Shown here: piece by piece, positions 50,996-59,153 of the stretch
How the letters are laid out: each line of letters starts with the position of its first letter
How positions within the stretch are numbered: position 1 is the stretch's first letter
Assembly (NCBI GenBank): GCA_049515135.1
Contig: JBEKUJ010000011.1
Span: 62,001 to 126,000 of the forward strand
DNA from: Fen-1364 sp049515135
Lineage (GTDB): Bacteria > Spirochaetota > Spirochaetia > SZUA-6 > Fen-1364
Direction of reading: 5' to 3'
DNA length: 64,000 nucleotides
The notes under the pieces: generated by a model
Database searches by the model: none
Seen by the model: the letters and a program-made list of their open reading frames with translations, nothing else
What the model was told of the DNA's origin: nothing
Position numbers and translations under genes: made by a program

Positions 50996-53257
50996 CTAGT
51001 TCCGGATGCTGTAGAGCGTGTCGTCAACGACGACGTCCAGGTCGCTTCCCAGGGCGAGCCAGGAGGCAAGCGCCGGGGTCCTCCCCAGCAGCTCGAAGTA
51101 TTCCCGGCTGCCGAACACGACCCTCTTCTGCTTCAAAGATCGTTTCAGCTGCGCGGTAGAATCGGTCCAGACATTCCCGTTCTGATAGAATGCGCGGCCG
51201 TTCACAACCCGAACCTGCTGCGCATAGTTGTTCTGCTGCGCGGCCTTGTACCCGGCGGAGGGAGGCGCTAACGCCGCCTTCTCCAGCCCCGATGCCTGCG
51301 CTGCCTGGCCCTCGTTCCAGCTGGATTTCAGGTCCTTCATGGCTATGGAGTTCTGCACGGCGGGAGCACCGGCCCGGCTGGATTCGGAGGCAGCCTCTTT
51401 CCGGACGGAGTCCAGCCTTCCCCGGGCCTTGTCCCTGGCGCTCATGTCGTCCTCCAGCTCCTGGAAGGAGCGCAGAGAAGCCGGCACGCTTCGTCTCTCC
51501 TCGTCTTCGAGGATCAGGGAGGCGGTGTACGGAGTCACGATTCCGAACTCCCTGGCCAGACGGATGATCTCATCCCGGAGCTCTGCTGATTCCCCATGCA
51601 TCCTGATCTCGTCCAGGAGCCAGCCCACCCGGCGAGCGGCCCAGAGGCGCGGTATGTAGTCGTTTCCGGCCTGCTCTGCGGGGAAGCTCAGGTCCGCTGC
51701 GAAATCACGTCTCTTCCCGTTGAACTGCCCGCTGATCCTGACTGCAGAAGAGCCGGAGCCTGAGTACCGCCCGAAAACAACCACCACGTCTCCGTTGAAC
51801 AGATCCGGCAGGGCGGATGGGAGCACCTGAGTGACGCGTATGCCGGGGTTTGTGAATGAAAGGGCCAGATCGGAAAAGACAGGCTCGTTGATCTTTGCGT
51901 AGAAAGAGCTCACCTTCATTTCGATGTCTTCACCGGGAAGCACGTACTGACTCACACCGCGCGTGTCCGAGGCGATCCTGTCCAGGAGATGAGCGTTCAC
52001 GTCGTTCCCGATTCCGAACGAGAAAATGCGCGTCGCGTGGCCCGCGTGCGTCACTCTGGCCACCAGGGCTTCCTCCGAGGTCTCTCCCACCGTGGGTATT
52101 CCATCCGTGAGGAAGATCACCATGAAGGGCCTGTCTCCGGCACCTCGGAGGGAGAGCGCCGCGTCAAGCGCATCCGCTATGGCGGTCCCGCCCATTGCCG
52201 TGAGGCCGTCCACGAAATCAGCCGCCTTCGCCGTGTGGTCCCCGTCAGCAGGGACAAGCCCGTTGAACAGGGGCTCCGCCTCCGTGGAGAACCGCACAAC
52301 CTCGAACCGGTCCTGCGGCGAGAGGCTGGCAAGGCAGAACCGAAGCGCTTTTTTGGCCTGGGTCAGCTTTGCTCCCGCCATGGATCCCGAGGTATCCAGC
52401 ACGAAACAGACATCCTTGGCTGCTATGGCGCCTTTCTCTGCCGTCATCCCCGGGGACGCCATGAGGACGAAGTATCCGTCCTGTCCGGGCTGCCGGCTCG
52501 CCATGAAGTCGATCCCCAGGGGGTTGGGAGTGCGGGAGAAGATGACCTTGAAGTCGGTGTCGGGCCAGGCGTTGCGGGCCTCCCAGCCCACCACGGCGCG
52601 CCTGTCGCCCTGGCGCCTGACCTCCACATCGTGGCTCGGGCTGTAGACGGTCTTGAGCGGCTGCTCCCCGTCGATTGTCATCTTCACCGACACCTCGGCA
52701 ACCGGCGTGGAGGAGAACTTCTCCGTGCCGAGGGTGTAGACGTACTCGCTCATGCCCGAGTCGCTCGTGAGCAGCTGCGTGTAGCGGATCCTGATCTTCT
52801 TGCCTGATTGCGGCTCGATGGGAAAGATCCGCAGGGTGAAAGCGCCGCGGCCGGCGTACTCCAGGAGGGCCGGGTCCCGTTCCTTGCGCACGATCTCCTC
52901 GTACAGAGAACGCGCCTTGTCCGCCGGGAGCAATTCACCGTCCACCATTCTGCCGCCCACTTCCATTGAGAAGCGGTCAATGTGAGCTCCCGGAGGAATA
53001 GGGAAGACGTACGTGCCTTCAAGCCGCTGACTGCTCGCGTTGTAGAACTCCTGGTCCACGTCGGTGACAGCCACCAGCCCGTTCACGGTGACGGTGACCC
53101 GGTGGTAGAGGACCTGCAAGGGCGCAAACCCGAAGTGCCCGGGAGCGGCGGCCGGCGGATTGCTCACGACGATGAGCCCGTCCGCGCCGCCGACGGCCGC
53201 GGAAAGCAGAGCCAGCATCAGGGCCGCCGGCACGATGATCCTGCCCGTGTTCCTCAT
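50996..53257 (-). CDS. Exported VIT and von Willebrand A-domain protein
   Basis: 753 aa from the ATG at 53257 (Shine-Dalgarno AGGAGG). Signal peptide first (about 1-25), then a VIT domain (about 45-175; GTYVFPIPPGAHIDRF, then DKARSLYEEIVRKERDPALLEY). A vWA domain follows (about 285-460) with DTSGSMAGAK and FLTDGIPTVGE for metal binding. The C-terminal 250 residues include a helical region and a conserved-looking RVVNGRAFYQNGNVW. This layout matches inter-alpha-trypsin-inhibitor-like bacterial proteins, often marked as secreted or periplasmic with adhesive or chaperone-like roles; function unproven. Confidence 0.9.
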   Translation of the reverse strand: MRNTGRIIVPAALMLALLSAAVGGADGLIVVSNPPAAAPGHFGFAPLQVLYHRVTVTVNGLVAVTDVDQEFYNASSQRLEGTYVFPIPPGAHIDRFSMEVGGRMVDGELLPADKARSLYEEIVRKERDPALLEYAGRGAFTLRIFPIEPQSGKKIRIRYTQLLTSDSGMSEYVYTLGTEKFSSTPVAEVSVKMTIDGEQPLKTVYSPSHDVEVRRQGDRRAVVGWEARNAWPDTDFKVIFSRTPNPLGIDFMASRQPGQDGYFVLMASPGMTAEKGAIAAKDVCFVLDTSGSMAGAKLTQAKKALRFCLASLSPQDRFEVVRFSTEAEPLFNGLVPADGDHTAKAADFVDGLTAMGGTAIADALDAALSLRGAGDRPFMVIFLTDGIPTVGETSEEALVARVTHAGHATRIFSFGIGNDVNAHLLDRIASDTRGVSQYVLPGEDIEMKVSSFYAKINEPVFSDLALSFTNPGIRVTQVLPSALPDLFNGDVVVVFGRYSGSGSSAVRISGQFNGKRRDFAADLSFPAEQAGNDYIPRLWAARRVGWLLDEIRMHGESAELRDEIIRLAREFGIVTPYTASLILEDEERRSVPASLRSFQELEDDMSARDKARGRLDSVRKEAASESSRAGAPAVQNSIAMKDLKSSWNEGQAAQASGLEKAALAPPSAGYKAAQQNNYAQQVRVVNGRAFYQNGNVWTDSTAQLKRSLKQKRVVFGSREYFELLGRTPALASWLALGSDLDVVVDDTLYSIRN

Positions 53258-53375
53258 GGCAACCTCCTGTATCTCTCTCATGAGGACAAGTGTGGCCCGT
53301 GCGGGATCTGCTCTTGTCACATTACGGAAAAACGATTGTAAAAGAATTGTAATGGGAAAGAATTGAAATCGAGGT

Positions 53376-53525
53376 CTAGATCACCAATTGCATGATGTGC
53401 ACGTCCAGGAGCTTTCCGAGCTTGAATCCGACCTCGCGCATCGTCCCCACCATCTCGAACCCCGCGTGCTGGTGAAGGCGGACGCTGACGGGATTGTCAG
53501 CCGTGATCCGCGCAAGGATGGTGTG
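53376..53525 (-). pseudogene. C-terminal remnant of a GNAT acetyltransferase gene
   Basis: Minus-strand 50 codons (including stop) read HTILARITADNPVS, then RLHQHAGFEMVG and KLGKLLDVHIMQLVI, the last part of a phosphinothricin/methionine-sulfone type N-acetyltransferase with its substrate-binding end. The first two thirds are missing: upstream only about 57 nt separate it from the adenosine deaminase stop, and they lack a start codon or GNAT similarity. A deletion seems to have joined the neighbouring gene to this remnant. Confidence 0.65.
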
Positions 53526-53582
53526 ATGTCCCGAGCGGCGGCGCCGCGAATCCGAACGGTCCGCTTCGGCTTTTCAGGACTG

Positions 53583-54794
53583 TCAGGCAACGTGATAACG
53601 CTTCTCCAGAGCTTCGTAGTAGTCGATGATCTGGCGCACCCACTTTCTCTTCGCTGTATATGGATGATAGTAGAACGAGCGCTTGAAGCCGTAGACGATG
53701 ATGTCCTTGAGCTGGTCGGGAGGGATGGCGAAATTGTCAAGGGCAAGGGTGAGCTCGCGCGTGACCGTGGTGTGGGACACCAGTCGGTTGTCCGTGCAGA
53801 ACGTCAGGGACAGCCTGTAGTCCAGCATCTTCTGCAGGGAGTGGTCCCGCACGTCGACCAGCCCGGGGGACGTCTGCAGGTTGCTGGTGAGGCACACCTC
53901 GATGGTTGTCCTGTTCTCGGCGATGTAGTTCACAAGGTTCTCCACATAGGCCTTCTTTTCATACTCGCTGCCCGTGGAGATCATGTGCTCGTCGAACATG
54001 TGCAGCCCGTGGCCGATCCTGTCCGCGTGAAGCTTGGCAATTGCCTGGAAGACCGACTCCGGTCCATAGGCCTCCCCCGCGTGCACAGTCTTCTTCAGAA
54101 AGTGCCGATGGACGTATTCATACGCTTCCTCATGCTCGCTGGCCGGATATCCCTCTTCGCTTCCGGCAAGATCGAATCCGACGACCTGCAGGTCGGTTTC
54201 CCTGCGCAGGCGCACGGCGGCCCTGGCCAGCTCCAGCCCCGCTGTCCGGATGATGTCCAGGCTGCTGGACGAAGAAAGGAGACGGCAGAGGTTCCTGTAG
54301 TATTCGGAGAACTCCGGCGTGAAGAAGCGCATTGCGCAGAGGATCAGCCCGTAGTCAAAGGGAGGCTCGGTCTCATCCAGCCCCCTGTTGATCTGGGCGC
54401 GGGCCCTGCGCAGGCCGCTGTCCACGGCCTTCACCACGTCATCCAGGCTGAAGGAGGCGGACATGTGGAGCTGCGGAGCGAACCTGACCTCGAGGTACCT
54501 GACCCCTTCGGCCCAGTTGTCCATCGCCAGCTCGTACGCCGTTCTCTCCAGGCCGTCCCTGTCCTGAAGCACCTTGAGGGTCCAGCTGAAGCCGGAAAGG
54601 TATTCGACGAGGCTGGAATACGAAGACTTGAAGACTTTTTCGTTCAGCCCGTCCTCCGTGAAGGAGGGAAGATCCACGTTCCTTTCACGCGCCAGCTCGA
54701 TCAGCGTCGGGATCCGCAGGGACCCGTCAAGATGGACGTGCAGGTCTGTCTTGGGAATGGCGCGGATGAAAGCAGGGTCGTACCTGTATGTCAT
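53583..54794 (-). CDS. add: Adenosine deaminase family protein
   Basis: 403 aa zinc amidohydrolase converting adenosine to inosine. Metal and catalytic motifs are complete: DLHVHLDGSLR near the N-terminus, VGFDLAGSEEG, TVHAGEAYG, RIGHGLH, CLTSNLQT and SLTFCTDNR. I use the Met at 54794, giving a conventional N-terminus, rather than 54830. It is divergent from the MocA-like gene. Together with the purine-type genes at 59-64 kb it suggests nucleoside salvage or use. Confidence 0.9.
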   Translation of the reverse strand: MTYRYDPAFIRAIPKTDLHVHLDGSLRIPTLIELARERNVDLPSFTEDGLNEKVFKSSYSSLVEYLSGFSWTLKVLQDRDGLERTAYELAMDNWAEGVRYLEVRFAPQLHMSASFSLDDVVKAVDSGLRRARAQINRGLDETEPPFDYGLILCAMRFFTPEFSEYYRNLCRLLSSSSSLDIIRTAGLELARAAVRLRRETDLQVVGFDLAGSEEGYPASEHEEAYEYVHRHFLKKTVHAGEAYGPESVFQAIAKLHADRIGHGLHMFDEHMISTGSEYEKKAYVENLVNYIAENRTTIEVCLTSNLQTSPGLVDVRDHSLQKMLDYRLSLTFCTDNRLVSHTTVTRELTLALDNFAIPPDQLKDIIVYGFKRSFYYHPYTAKRKWVRQIIDYYEALEKRYHVA

Positions 54795-54853
54795 CCGGTC
54801 GACGATACCTTCCCGACATTCAACGGTCAAGGTCGGGGCGCATCAGGCGCGCC

Positions 54854-54883
54854 TTGCAGACCGCCCCGGGCCCCGTGTAGCAT
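54854..54883 (+). promoter_or_regulatory. Candidate promoter of the MocA-like gene
   Basis: TTGCAG (54854-54859) and TAGCAT (54878-54883), spacer 18 nt. The ATG at 54889 is only 5 nt after the -10, so the transcript would be leaderless. Confidence 0.4.
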
Positions 54884-54888
54884 GACTC

Positions 54889-55461
54889 ATGGCGCCGGTG
54901 TGCTGCGTTGTTCCTGCCGCGGGCCGTTCCCTGCGGATGGGGAACTGGAAGCCGCTGCTTTTCTTCGAAGGCTCGACGATCATCCAGACGGTTGTGAGGG
55001 TTGCCCTTGCCGCATGCGCGCGCGTCATCCTTGTTGCCGGCTACCGGGGACAGGAGCTGAGCGCCCTCTTCGGAGCGGAACCAAGGGTCACGCTGGTGAC
55101 GAACCCCGATTGGGAGATGGGGATGTTCTCTTCCATCCAGCGCGGCGCGGGATCTGTGGACACGGATCGGTTTTTCGTCGTCCTGGGGGACAAGCCCTTC
55201 ATACGGCCCGACGTCTACGCATTCCTGCTCCAGGCCCCGCCTGCTGATGCCGTCTTTCCCGTGTTCGAGGGGGAAAGAGGACATCCGGTCCTCCTCAGCC
55301 GCGCGGCGCGGGACGCGGTCCTTGCCGCGGACCCAAAGGCAGCGTCAATGCCCCGGATCCTCTCGAGCTTCACAGTGGCGGAGCTGCCCTGGAAGGACGA
55401 CTCCATCCTCCGCGACATCGACACGCCGGAGCAGTACGCCGCCCTGGGCAGCCTTTCATGA
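54889..55461 (+). CDS. mocA: MocA-like molybdenum-cofactor nucleotidyltransferase
   Basis: 190 aa. The nucleotide-binding start reads PAAGRSLRMGNWKPLLFFEGS, as in MocA (CTP:molybdopterin cytidylyltransferase), followed by GDKPFIRPD and HPVLLSRAARDA. MocA inserts CMP into the molybdenum cofactor used by xanthine-dehydrogenase-type enzymes, so its presence 5 kb from xdhD fits; in E. coli mocA also neighbours xdhD. A MobA-type role cannot be fully excluded. It lies 68 nt before the ArsR-like gene. Confidence 0.8.
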   Translation: MAPVCCVVPAAGRSLRMGNWKPLLFFEGSTIIQTVVRVALAACARVILVAGYRGQELSALFGAEPRVTLVTNPDWEMGMFSSIQRGAGSVDTDRFFVVLGDKPFIRPDVYAFLLQAPPADAVFPVFEGERGHPVLLSRAARDAVLAADPKAASMPRILSSFTVAELPWKDDSILRDIDTPEQYAALGSLS

Positions 55462-55509
55462 GCGCGCGACCCGGATGAACTCGGCAAGAATCGGCCTGAA
55501 TCCATCCCG

Positions 55510-55524
55510 TATATTTACGATATA
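55510..55524. promoter_or_regulatory. Candidate ArsR-type operator
   Basis: Palindrome TATAT-TTACG-ATATA, 6 nt before the ATG of the ArsR-like gene. Such AT-rich dyads are typical of SmtB/ArsR autoregulation. The site overlaps the likely -10 area. Confidence 0.35.
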
Positions 55525-55529
55525 GAACT

Positions 55530-55853
55530 ATGGCAAAGACGAAAGCTGTTCCCGACGCGTGCTGCAGCCTGGACACCGCCGGTGCGGACCAGGACCGCCT
55601 CATCGCGATGTTCAAAGCTCTCAGCAACCCCATCCGCTTCGAGATCATGAAACTCCTGGTTACTCACCCCGGGAGCATCACAGGGGAGATCGTGGACTCC
55701 CTTCCGATTGCCCAGGCAACCACATCGCAGCATCTCAAGGCGCTGCGGGACGCAGGGCTCATCACGGGGACCATCGAAGGGCCTGCAGTGAACTACCGGC
55801 TGAATGAAGAGGCTGCGCGCTGGTTTCGATCCGTGATCGTCCGCTGTTTCTAG
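55530..55853 (+). CDS. ArsR-family winged-helix regulator
   Basis: 107 aa. Helix-turn-helix core: ALSNPIRFEIMKLLVTHP, then SITGEIVDSLPI and ATTSQHLKALRDAGLI, with beta-hairpin GTIEGPAVNYRLN. The N-terminal segment contains a vicinal cysteine pair (DACCSLD, residues 10-16), and a third Cys sits near the C-terminus (VIVRCF), a combination that could bind arsenite or another soft metal. It converges with the AOR gene with only 15 nt between them. A dyad lies at its start. Confidence 0.9.
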   Translation: MAKTKAVPDACCSLDTAGADQDRLIAMFKALSNPIRFEIMKLLVTHPGSITGEIVDSLPIAQATTSQHLKALRDAGLITGTIEGPAVNYRLNEEAARWFRSVIVRCF

Positions 55854-55868
55854 GTCCCACGGGGGGCG

Positions 55869-57737
55869 TCAGAACTCGCGCAGACTCTCATCCACGCCCT
55901 TGCGCATCTCGAACCACCAGTCCAGCGCCGCTTCCGTCCGGTCCTTCTCGAAGCGCTGGATCCAGGAGGTCAGCTGGGGATCGCTCCCCCCCTCCACCTC
56001 GCGCGCCCGCTTCAGGAAGGAAAGCACGAAGTCGATGTTCCGCTCCGATTCCCAGTACACGGAGGCATTCCGCGAGTTGATCCTGCTGGCGGTGACCGCC
56101 GTGGAAGCAACGAGCTGATCTTTCATGCCGAAAATGCTGCCGAACAGGTCCGCTGCGGTGTCCTCAGCCCAGCCTCTGTGGAACCTGCAGAACCCGGCCG
56201 TGTCCAGGAGAAGCTCCTTCTGGAACCTCTCGGCGCACAGTCGGCCCAGGGTGCGCGGGGGCGCAAAGGCGAACCCGTAGTACATGTAGTACTTGCCCAT
56301 GATAGGCATGGGCGCAAGGACGCCGGGCGCCCAGTACTGATTGGGGACCATCCATCCCTGACGCCCGAAGGCAACGAAGACAAAGCTGTCCAGGAGCCGC
56401 TTGCCTTTTGCCCGGGAGAGCTGCCGTCCCCATTTGCGCGCGCCCTGCGAAAGGTCGACGATGCCCCGGCGCTGGACAATGGAATCAAGCAGCTCCACCC
56501 CCAGCTCCGCATTGTTTGCGGAATCAGCCACCGGGTCGAAGCCCTCCGTCTGCCATCGGGGAAGCCGCGTAACCCCCAGCTCCTCCCGGGAGAGATGGCC
56601 TTCATCCAACAGGTCCATCATCCAAGCCAGCACGCCGCCGACGGAGATTGCGTCGAATCCGAGCGAATCCGCGTGATGGCAGAGCTGCTCCGCGGCCCGC
56701 TGGTCGAAGATGCCGCACAGCGGTCCCATGGTCTGGTAGGGCTCGTAGTCTTTCTTGTAGTCGTCTTTCATCTTCTTGCACACCGCGGAGCAGGGCTCCC
56801 CGCACGTGTGCTGCCTGCGCGGCACGATGGTCTCCTCGTTGAACTGCGAGAGGTAGTGGTTGACAACGAGCCTCTCGTGCAGGGACAGACGGCTGTCCTC
56901 CTTCCACGCCACCGTGCGGTAGTTGAAGGCGATGATCCGGCCGCGGACCCCGGCGTAATTCACCCCGAATGTTCCCCCGGTGTTGAACTTCGGGTCATAG
57001 CGGTACTTCGTCGTTGATTCCATGTCCTTGGCAAGGAGCCGCTGCTTGTACTTGGCCTCGAACCACTCGTCCGCGACCTTCCTGTCCCTGAAGTCCTCAT
57101 CCACGTAGGTCCCGCCGAAAATGACCGCGGCAATTCCGTGCTCCTGGAGCAGCTTGCTGCCCAGGCCTCCGCGCCCCGCCCAGGTGTCAACGGCAGTGAG
57201 CTTTCCCTGGATGACGGGCACGGAGACGATGCCTCCCATGTCAGTGGAAAGCGACGCCGGCCCCGTGGCCAGCACGCGCGGGTCCGTGGCGTAGCGGCTG
57301 CCCAGGAGCTGGTGCACATGGTCCAGCATGGCGTACGCGCCCAGGCGGCCGGTGCCCCAGATCTCGGTGAGCTGGACCGGCAGGAGCTCCACTTCCACCT
57401 CCTCACCGCGCGTGCGGTTGAGGTAGAGGATTGAGGGCATCGGGGCCTTGCCGATGATGGACACCATGTTCAACCCGAGGTTGTCGAACACGAGGCCGGC
57501 CCCGCCCATGGAAGAAACGAAGAACCCCCGCCAGCAGGGGGAGAACCCTGTTACGAAAAGCCTGTTGGAGCCGGGGAAAATGGAGCCTGCCAGGAGGCCG
57601 ACGCCGATGTTCAGGGACTGGGAATGCGAGGACAGGTGAAGGCCCAGGTCCACCGGCCCGAAGAACCTCCCTACCGGGTATCTGCGAACCCGGTAGAAAC
57701 CCGTGCGCGCATCGATCAGGAGAACCTTCTGGTCCAT
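55869..57737 (-). CDS. Aldehyde:ferredoxin oxidoreductase-family tungsten/molybdenum enzyme
   Basis: 622 aa. Family features: TWAGRGGLGSKLL in the pterin-binding region, and the [4Fe-4S] ligands seen as HTCGEPCSAVCKKM (C-x3-C-x3-C) with the fourth Cys probably in DTAGFCRFH near the C-terminus. Oxidises aldehydes with ferredoxin as acceptor, using a bis-pterin W or Mo cofactor. The first spacing is x3 rather than the x2 of the archaeal enzyme, suggesting a separate subfamily. AAGGAG precedes the ATG; the gene appears to be transcribed alone. Confidence 0.9.
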   Translation of the reverse strand: MDQKVLLIDARTGFYRVRRYPVGRFFGPVDLGLHLSSHSQSLNIGVGLLAGSIFPGSNRLFVTGFSPCWRGFFVSSMGGAGLVFDNLGLNMVSIIGKAPMPSILYLNRTRGEEVEVELLPVQLTEIWGTGRLGAYAMLDHVHQLLGSRYATDPRVLATGPASLSTDMGGIVSVPVIQGKLTAVDTWAGRGGLGSKLLQEHGIAAVIFGGTYVDEDFRDRKVADEWFEAKYKQRLLAKDMESTTKYRYDPKFNTGGTFGVNYAGVRGRIIAFNYRTVAWKEDSRLSLHERLVVNHYLSQFNEETIVPRRQHTCGEPCSAVCKKMKDDYKKDYEPYQTMGPLCGIFDQRAAEQLCHHADSLGFDAISVGGVLAWMMDLLDEGHLSREELGVTRLPRWQTEGFDPVADSANNAELGVELLDSIVQRRGIVDLSQGARKWGRQLSRAKGKRLLDSFVFVAFGRQGWMVPNQYWAPGVLAPMPIMGKYYMYYGFAFAPPRTLGRLCAERFQKELLLDTAGFCRFHRGWAEDTAADLFGSIFGMKDQLVASTAVTASRINSRNASVYWESERNIDFVLSFLKRAREVEGGSDPQLTSWIQRFEKDRTEAALDWWFEMRKGVDESLREF

Positions 57738-57929
57738 TACAGCTCCTTCATCGTTTCACTGAGGGAAAGCTATTGGTTGTCAAGACAGTAACACGCCTTC
57801 TTCCCTCATTGAACAGGATGCGATTGACACTTTTTCCGATGATTTCAAATGTGAAGCTGACCTTTCGTATCGGACCGGACTTGCACCGTGTGGGTTCCCA
57901 TGACGAGCCGAGCGACGCGTCTCGTCCCT

Positions 57930-59060
57930 CTACTGGTCTCCAAGGCACATGCCCACCCGCCTCGCGCTCTGGATCCAGGGATGGTCCAGAGGCACCGTCT
58001 TCACTTTCCCCGCGACCTCCTCGATCGGGACCGGCGCCACTCCGTCCCCCCGAGCTGCCACCATGACGCCAAGGACGCCCTTGTGAATGAAATCCGCGCA
58101 TGCAGCGCCCAAACGAGTTGCCAGCAGTCGATCGGCCGGGGAAGGGGTGCCTCCACGCTGGACGTAACCCAGAATGGTGACGCGTGACTCCAGGTCCGTA
58201 AGCTCCTCCAGCTGCTGGGCGAGCTTCATCGTGTTGCCGGCGTGGCGGGCATCGAGGGCTCCCAGCTCCAGCCTTGCTGCCTGCCGTTCGGTCTCGGTCC
58301 GCGCCGCTGCCCTCTTCTGCTCGGCAGCCTGGCGGGCGTGCCAGTCGACGCCGCTCATCGCGCCCTCGGCGACAGCAACGATGCTGAAATTGCTGCCGTG
58401 TCGGCTGCGTTCGTGGATTGCCTGCGCGATGCTCCCCATCTCGTACGGAATCTCCGGGATGAGAACCACGTCTGCGCCGCCTGCGATTCCCGCCCCGAGG
58501 GCGAGCCAGCCCGCACGGTGGCCCATGATTTCGACAACGATGATGCGGTGGTGGCTGTGCGCGGTGCTGTGCAGGCGGTCAATGGCCTCGGTAGCGATTC
58601 CCAACGCCGTATCGAAACCCAAGGTCGCGTCGGTCATGGCGACATCGTTGTCGATCGTCTTGGGCAGCGTCACAACCGGGAGCCCCGCCTTCACGAGCCG
58701 CAAGGCGTTCCGTTGCGTCCCTCCCCCGCCCAGGCACACCAGGACGTCCAGACCGTTGCTTCTGCAGATGTCTACGATGACCTGCGTCATGTCCCGGGTC
58801 TGGCCGTTGATCTCCATACGGTGCGGCTTGTCTCGGCTCGTGCCCAGGATCGTGCCGCCGACGGTCAGAATGCCTGCCAGTGTTGTCTTGTCAAGCTGCA
58901 TGGTGCGATTCTCGGCCAGCCCGCGGAACCCGTCGCGGAAGCCTATGAACTCCATTCCGTAGTGCCCCAGCGCCGCCTTCCCGACTCCCCGGATCGCGGC
59001 GTTTAGCCCCGGGCTGTCGCCGCCGGCTGTCAGGATTCCAATACGCGTGGTCTTTGCCAT
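57930..59060 (-). CDS. pfkA: 6-phosphofructokinase (group III-like)
   Basis: 376 aa. Motifs: TAGGDSPGLNAAIRG near residue 11, PKTIDNDV (catalytic Asp), MGHRAGWLALGAG and YVQRGGTPSPADR. The glycine-rich site reads LGGGGTQRNA, where E. coli PfkA has GGDGS: the Mg-binding Asp is Gly. The Lys in PKTIDND is associated with PPi-dependent or mixed (group III) enzymes, while the Gly at position 104 is ATP-like, so the phosphoryl donor is ambiguous. The ATG at 59060 lies 5 nt after a perfect TATAAT, implying a leaderless mRNA. Confidence 0.92.
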   Translation of the reverse strand: MAKTTRIGILTAGGDSPGLNAAIRGVGKAALGHYGMEFIGFRDGFRGLAENRTMQLDKTTLAGILTVGGTILGTSRDKPHRMEINGQTRDMTQVIVDICRSNGLDVLVCLGGGGTQRNALRLVKAGLPVVTLPKTIDNDVAMTDATLGFDTALGIATEAIDRLHSTAHSHHRIIVVEIMGHRAGWLALGAGIAGGADVVLIPEIPYEMGSIAQAIHERSRHGSNFSIVAVAEGAMSGVDWHARQAAEQKRAAARTETERQAARLELGALDARHAGNTMKLAQQLEELTDLESRVTILGYVQRGGTPSPADRLLATRLGAACADFIHKGVLGVMVAARGDGVAPVPIEEVAGKVKTVPLDHPWIQSARRVGMCLGDQ

Positions 59061-59065
59061 ACGCC

Positions 59066-59071
59066 ATTATA
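59066..59071 (-). promoter_or_regulatory. Perfect -10 element of pfkA
   Basis: Minus-strand TATAAT (59066-59071), 5 nt before the pfkA ATG. No convincing -35 at the proper distance; no Shine-Dalgarno. Confidence 0.45.
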
Positions 59072-59153
59072 GCTCAGCAACACACCGGCGGCGACGAGAA
59101 AACGGTTGACGACGCGATCGAGCGTTTGGATGACGACCAGAGAAGCGCTTGCG

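Noticed and set aside
53388..55247. Long plus-strand open frame opposite adenosine deaminase.
   Set aside because: Adenosine deaminase has complete catalytic motifs on the other strand; the plus-strand frame has none and lacks a start signal.
57760..57808. Inverted pair TGAGGGAA and TTCCCTCA upstream of the AOR gene.
   Set aside because: Eight-base arms 33 nt apart with no link to a clear promoter; too weak to call an operator.
57872..57899. Minus-strand GGGAA, seven bases, GGTGCAAGTCCGG resembles part of a cobalamin riboswitch core before the AOR gene.
   Set aside because: The rest of the consensus (conserved downstream GCCACTG-like box and closing stems) is missing and AOR is not a B12-linked gene.
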